Below, one piece after another: positions 6,748-8,176 of a stretch of 8,176 nt of DNA. The notes under the pieces are model-generated. The model saw nothing but the letters and a program-made list of their open reading frames with translations, did no database searches and was not told the origin of the DNA. Position 1 is the stretch's first letter, and every line of letters begins with the position of its first letter. The stretch is from Actinomycetes bacterium (lineage in GTDB: Bacteria > Actinomycetota > Acidimicrobiia > Spongiisociales > UBA5794): positions 1 to 8,176 of the forward strand of contig JAMBLL010000343.1 of NCBI GenBank assembly GCA_023336765.1, in the 5' to 3' direction. A program made the translations under genes and the position numbers.

Positions 6748-6776
6748 AGAATAGATCCGTGAGGCGGATACAGCAA
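6748..6776 (-). promoter_or_regulatory. Candidate promoter of the minus-strand cluster
   Basis: On the minus strand TTGCTG (6776-6771) and TATTCT (6753-6748) are separated by exactly 17 bases and partly match the -35 and -10 consensus. The spacer holds the inverted repeat ATCCG/CGGAT (6755-6759 and 6765-6769), a possible operator placed where bound protein would block polymerase. The predicted transcript would begin near 6741, with a leader of about 100 bases before the GTG at 6639. Hexamer matches are moderate, so this is only a candidate. Confidence 0.35.
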
Positions 6777-6816
6777 CCTCACTTCGTGATAGGGGTATAG
6801 CGGATAGGTGTCGGCT

Positions 6817-6844
6817 GTTCTCCGTTCTCCGTTCTCCGTTTTCC
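6817..6844. repeat. Tandem heptamer array A (GTTCTCC x4)
   Basis: Four adjacent 7-bp units read GTTCTCC, GTTCTCC, GTTCTCC and GTTTTCC on the plus strand (GGAGAAC on the minus strand). The first three are identical and the last differs at one base. It lies in the divergent intergenic region, 42 bp from the second heptamer array. It resembles the short tandem heptamer repeats known from cyanobacterial intergenic DNA; its role here is unknown. Confidence 0.85.
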
Positions 6845-6886
6845 GGATGAGGCCGAGATGTCACCCCTGGTAGCTGGCTTCTGATT

Positions 6887-6914
6887 GTGAGCCGTGAACT
6901 GTCGACTGTGAACT
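6887..6914. repeat. Degenerate tandem heptamer array B (GTGAACT-like x4)
   Basis: Four adjacent 7-bp units read GTGAGCC, GTGAACT, GTCGACT and GTGAACT. The period equals that of array A. The shared GAAC core appears on the plus strand here and on the minus strand in array A, so the two arrays form an imperfect inverted pair around a 42-bp centre. The units have diverged more than those of array A. Confidence 0.65.
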
Positions 6915-6989
6915 GAGCGACCCGCATCACCTAACCGCGCGGCACCCTATTTGCGATTGCTCGTTGTGCCACGATATCGGTTACCCCGG

Positions 6990-6995
6990 TACCGT
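6990..6995 (+). promoter_or_regulatory. Candidate -10 element for a leaderless plus-strand gene
   Basis: TACCGT fits TANNNT and ends exactly 6 bases before the ATG at 7002, the same geometry as the TACAAT before the HhH gene. There is no Shine-Dalgarno before this ATG. A TTG-containing hexamer (6964-6969) lies 20 bases upstream, longer than the ideal spacer. This supports the ATG at 7002 over the TTG at 6951 as the true start. Confidence 0.4.
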
Positions 6996-7001
6996 TCTTT
7001 C

Positions 7002-7922
7002 ATGATGTTCGTGTCGAAGGTCCTTGCGCTGGCCATCATGCTTCTCGGTGCCGGCAGCATCCTTGTTGCCCCGGCTCAAGCGGTCGCGCCAGCAACGTGT
7101 CCGGAGCGTTTTCCCCAGGTCGAATGGAACCTCGTTCTTGATGGAGACGTTGGGGTCTATACGGCCGATGTTCCCGATGCAATGGGTGAGAGGTTCAGCC
7201 GCGAGACCGGCATCGCGAGTGGATGGATCGCCGAGGACATTGGCTCATTTGAGGCCGTCGTATGCCTCGTCGGCGAGGATGCGGCGTTCGTCGGTGACCA
7301 GTTCGCCCGTGGATCCAGAGGCTTTCATGCCCATTCGGATCTCAACGAACGGTTCGTGCTGATCGAGACACAGAGGCCAGGGTTCGTTGGCCCTGCTGTG
7401 TCGTTCGCACTGGCCCACCAGGCGCTGTGGCAGAACAACGGTGAACGAGCGTTCCCAGAACCGATAGCGTCGGTGATTGCGCAGTGGTACAGGGCCAGGA
7501 TCCTCGAACGTCTCGAGTTGTACCACGCTGAGGTGATGTTCGAGAACTTCTTCGATACCGATGCTGTGATCGACTGGAGCGTGGAATCTCAGGAAGTGGT
7601 CACTGACTGGATACCGGAGAACAATTTCCGCGCGATCGGTGACTTCGTCGGCTTTGCCGTAACCGAACACGGTACCGAGATCCTCCTTGAGACGGACGGT
7701 GCCGTGTGGAAGGAGATCGAGGGGGAGTGGCGCATCGGTCTTCGGTCAGACCTCACCGGCAGGGACACGCCGACGACCGACTGGGTATTCGGCGTAGCGA
7801 TCGCCGTGGCGATCCTTCTCGTTGCCGTGGTCGCCATCGGTCTGGGTCTCTGGTCCAAACACCGCAAGAAAGACCGCGCAGCAACCGCCCCGCCGCTACC
7901 AGGCTTCTTCTCAGAGCGATAG
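7002..7922 (+). CDS. Exported membrane-anchored protein, peptidase-MA-like layout without catalytic motif
   Basis: I do not recognise a characterised family. From the ATG at 7002 the protein has 306 residues. A signal peptide (1-27, hydrophobic core about 7-22, AQA before the likely cut) is followed by an extracytoplasmic domain (28-258) with two cysteines (Cys33, Cys88). A single C-terminal membrane segment (about 261-284) follows, then a basic stop-transfer stretch SKHRKKDR and a short Pro-rich tail. In the middle, SFALAHQALWQ (134-144) followed by FPEPIASVIAQWY (151-163) sits where peptidase-MA-like proteins have an HExxH helix and then a W-x-x-E-G-x-A-x-Y helix. Here HExxH reads HQALW, so zinc binding seems lost. 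That relation is inference from layout only. A TTG at 6951 would add 17 residues before the signal peptide; I prefer 7002 because the signal peptide and the leaderless -10 fit it. It is divergent from the transglycosylase gene. Confidence 0.75.
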   Translation: MMFVSKVLALAIMLLGAGSILVAPAQAVAPATCPERFPQVEWNLVLDGDVGVYTADVPDAMGERFSRETGIASGWIAEDIGSFEAVVCLVGEDAAFVGDQFARGSRGFHAHSDLNERFVLIETQRPGFVGPAVSFALAHQALWQNNGERAFPEPIASVIAQWYRARILERLELYHAEVMFENFFDTDAVIDWSVESQEVVTDWIPENNFRAIGDFVGFAVTEHGTEILLETDGAVWKEIEGEWRIGLRSDLTGRDTPTTDWVFGVAIAVAILLVAVVAIGLGLWSKHRKKDRAATAPPLPGFFSER

Positions 7923-7943
7923 AGGAAGAGAGCCTCGTTCTTG

Positions 7944-7968
7944 TCTCCCCCGGCCTTCGCGGGGGAGA
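7944..7968. repeat. Strong hairpin after the plus-strand gene
   Basis: TCTCCCCCG (7944-7952) and CGGGGGAGA (7960-7968) form a perfect 9-bp, G/C-rich stem with a 7-base loop, 21 bases past the TAG at 7922. It could help end transcription or protect the mRNA end. No run of T follows, so it is not a canonical intrinsic terminator. Its right arm is also the start of the 37-bp repeat motif, which suggests it belongs to a repeated element. Confidence 0.6.
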
Positions 7969-7997
7969 TGGGCCGAGGGACGAGGGCCAGAGGGGGA
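7961..7997 (+). repeat. G-rich intergenic repeat, copy 1
   Basis: This copy runs from GGGGGAGATGG through CCGAG and CGAGG to GAGGGGGA. It aligns with the minus-strand reading of 8060-8096 along nearly its whole length, with a few substitutions and short indels in the middle. The two copies are inverted with about 60 bp between them. Confidence 0.55.
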
Positions 7998-8059
7998 AAA
8001 CCGGGTCGTACCACTGAGCCTGTGCACCGAACAGCGTATGTTGAGTGGATCCTCATGGT

Positions 8060-8096
8060 CTCCCCCTCCGACCTCGCAAGCTCGGCCACCTCCCCC
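8060..8096 (-). repeat. G-rich intergenic repeat, copy 2 (inverted)
   Basis: Read on the minus strand it goes GGGGGAGGTGG, CCGAG, CTTG, CGAGG and then GGAGGGGGA, matching copy 1 block by block. Conservation at both ends with a variable centre is typical of palindromic dispersed intergenic elements rather than of a coding duplication. Confidence 0.55.
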
Positions 8097-8106
8097 GTCC
8101 AAAGAG

Positions 8107-8140
8107 CCGAGGGAGGAACCAGAAAGAATCTCTCCCTCGG
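8107..8140. repeat. Hairpin near right edge
   Basis: CCGAGGGAG (8107-8115) and CTCCCTCGG (8132-8140) form a perfect 9-bp stem around a 16-base interior that one G-T pair may shorten. It lies in the same repeat-rich stretch and may be part of the same element family. No T-run follows it on either side. Confidence 0.5.
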
Positions 8141-8176
8141 TCCTCAGGGGGACCGTGTCTATCCGTACAGCGCTGC

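Larger units (their letters stand above)
6640..7001. other. Divergent intergenic region
   Basis: This 362-bp non-coding stretch separates the minus-strand cluster from the plus-strand gene at 7002. It carries a Shine-Dalgarno (6644-6647) for the GTG at 6639, a dyad (6686-6712), a candidate minus-strand promoter (6748-6776), two GCGGATA copies 36 bp apart (6764-6770, 6800-6806), two 7-bp tandem arrays (6817-6844, 6887-6914), and a candidate -10 (6990-6995) for the plus-strand gene. No plausible protein is encoded here; open frames through it lack start signals and have repeat-derived composition. Confidence 0.7.
7923..8176. other. Non-coding, repeat-rich region after the plus-strand gene
   Basis: No credible gene is present up to the right edge. 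The stretch is full of G-run and C-run inverted repeats: a 9-bp-stem hairpin (7944-7968), two copies of a roughly 37-bp motif facing each other (7961-7997 and 8060-8096), a second 9-bp-stem hairpin (8107-8140), and a small GGTCC/GGACC hairpin (8139-8154). The only open frame crossing it, on the minus strand, mainly shadows the gene ending at 7922. Confidence 0.7.

Noticed and set aside
6071..6754. Plus-strand frame opposite the transglycosylase gene
   Set aside because: The opposite strand encodes an Ig-like domain and a Thr-rich linker, which explains the Val/Ser-rich shadow. No start signal precedes it.
6817..6914. CRISPR-like array
   Set aside because: The repeats are 7 bp, directly adjacent without spacers, and no cas genes are near.
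6951..7001. TTG start giving 17 more residues to the plus-strand protein
   Set aside because: No ribosome-binding site precedes it, it pushes the signal peptide inward, and a TANNNT lies at the leaderless distance from the ATG at 7002.
7944..7968. Canonical intrinsic terminator
   Set aside because: The stem is strong, but the bases after it are TGGGCCGAGG with no T-run. I keep it only as a hairpin.
7589..8089. Minus-strand frame across the end of the plus-strand gene
   Set aside because: It is antisense to a protein with a clear membrane segment and continues into the repeat-rich non-coding stretch.

Overview
The window comes from a GC-rich bacterial chromosome, most likely an actinobacterium, perhaps close to Acidimicrobiia. 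This rests on the tal-pgi-zwf gene order, the actinobacterial-type transaldolase and isomerase, GTG starts, Thr-rich secreted proteins and two starts that look leaderless. No phage, transposon, CRISPR, rRNA or tRNA is visible. The taxonomic placement is inference.

Positions 6639 down to 1 hold eight tightly packed genes, all on the minus strand. In transcription order they are: a secreted lytic-transglycosylase-like protein (5566-6639), a small membrane-anchored helix-hairpin-helix protein (5221-5544), rlmN (4191-5219), a BCP/PrxQ peroxiredoxin (3700-4158), galU (2825-3703), tal (1718-2791), pgi (124-1713), and the first 42 codons of zwf (1-127), which runs off the left edge. Gaps are 33 bp or less. 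Bcp/galU and pgi/zwf overlap by 4 bp, and tal/pgi are 4 bp apart. The last four genes sit at the hexose-phosphate node: GalU draws glucose-1-phosphate into UDP-glucose for the envelope, Pgi and Tal link glycolysis to the non-oxidative pentose phosphate pathway, and Zwf opens the NADPH-producing branch. The peroxiredoxin depends on reductant that ultimately comes from that branch, so the order is metabolically coherent, although co-transcription is inferred only from spacing.

Positions 6640-7001 are a divergent intergenic region. It holds a candidate minus-strand promoter with a small palindrome in its spacer, a separate dyad in the presumed leader, and two tandem arrays of 7-bp units in roughly opposite orientation. 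From 7002 to 7922 a plus-strand gene encodes a signal-peptide-bearing, C-terminally membrane-anchored protein of unrecognised function. Its ectodomain has the layout of a peptidase-MA-like fold but seems to lack the zinc-binding HExxH residues.

Positions 7923-8176 are non-coding and rich in G/C-run inverted repeats, including two copies of a roughly 37-bp motif in opposite orientation. They look like a dispersed palindromic intergenic element.

Most of the window is ordinary core metabolism. The parts most worth a second look are the degenerate peptidase-like protein, the heptamer arrays, the unfused tal/pgi pair, the two leaderless-type starts and the repeat cluster at the right edge. I see no convincing new multi-gene system.
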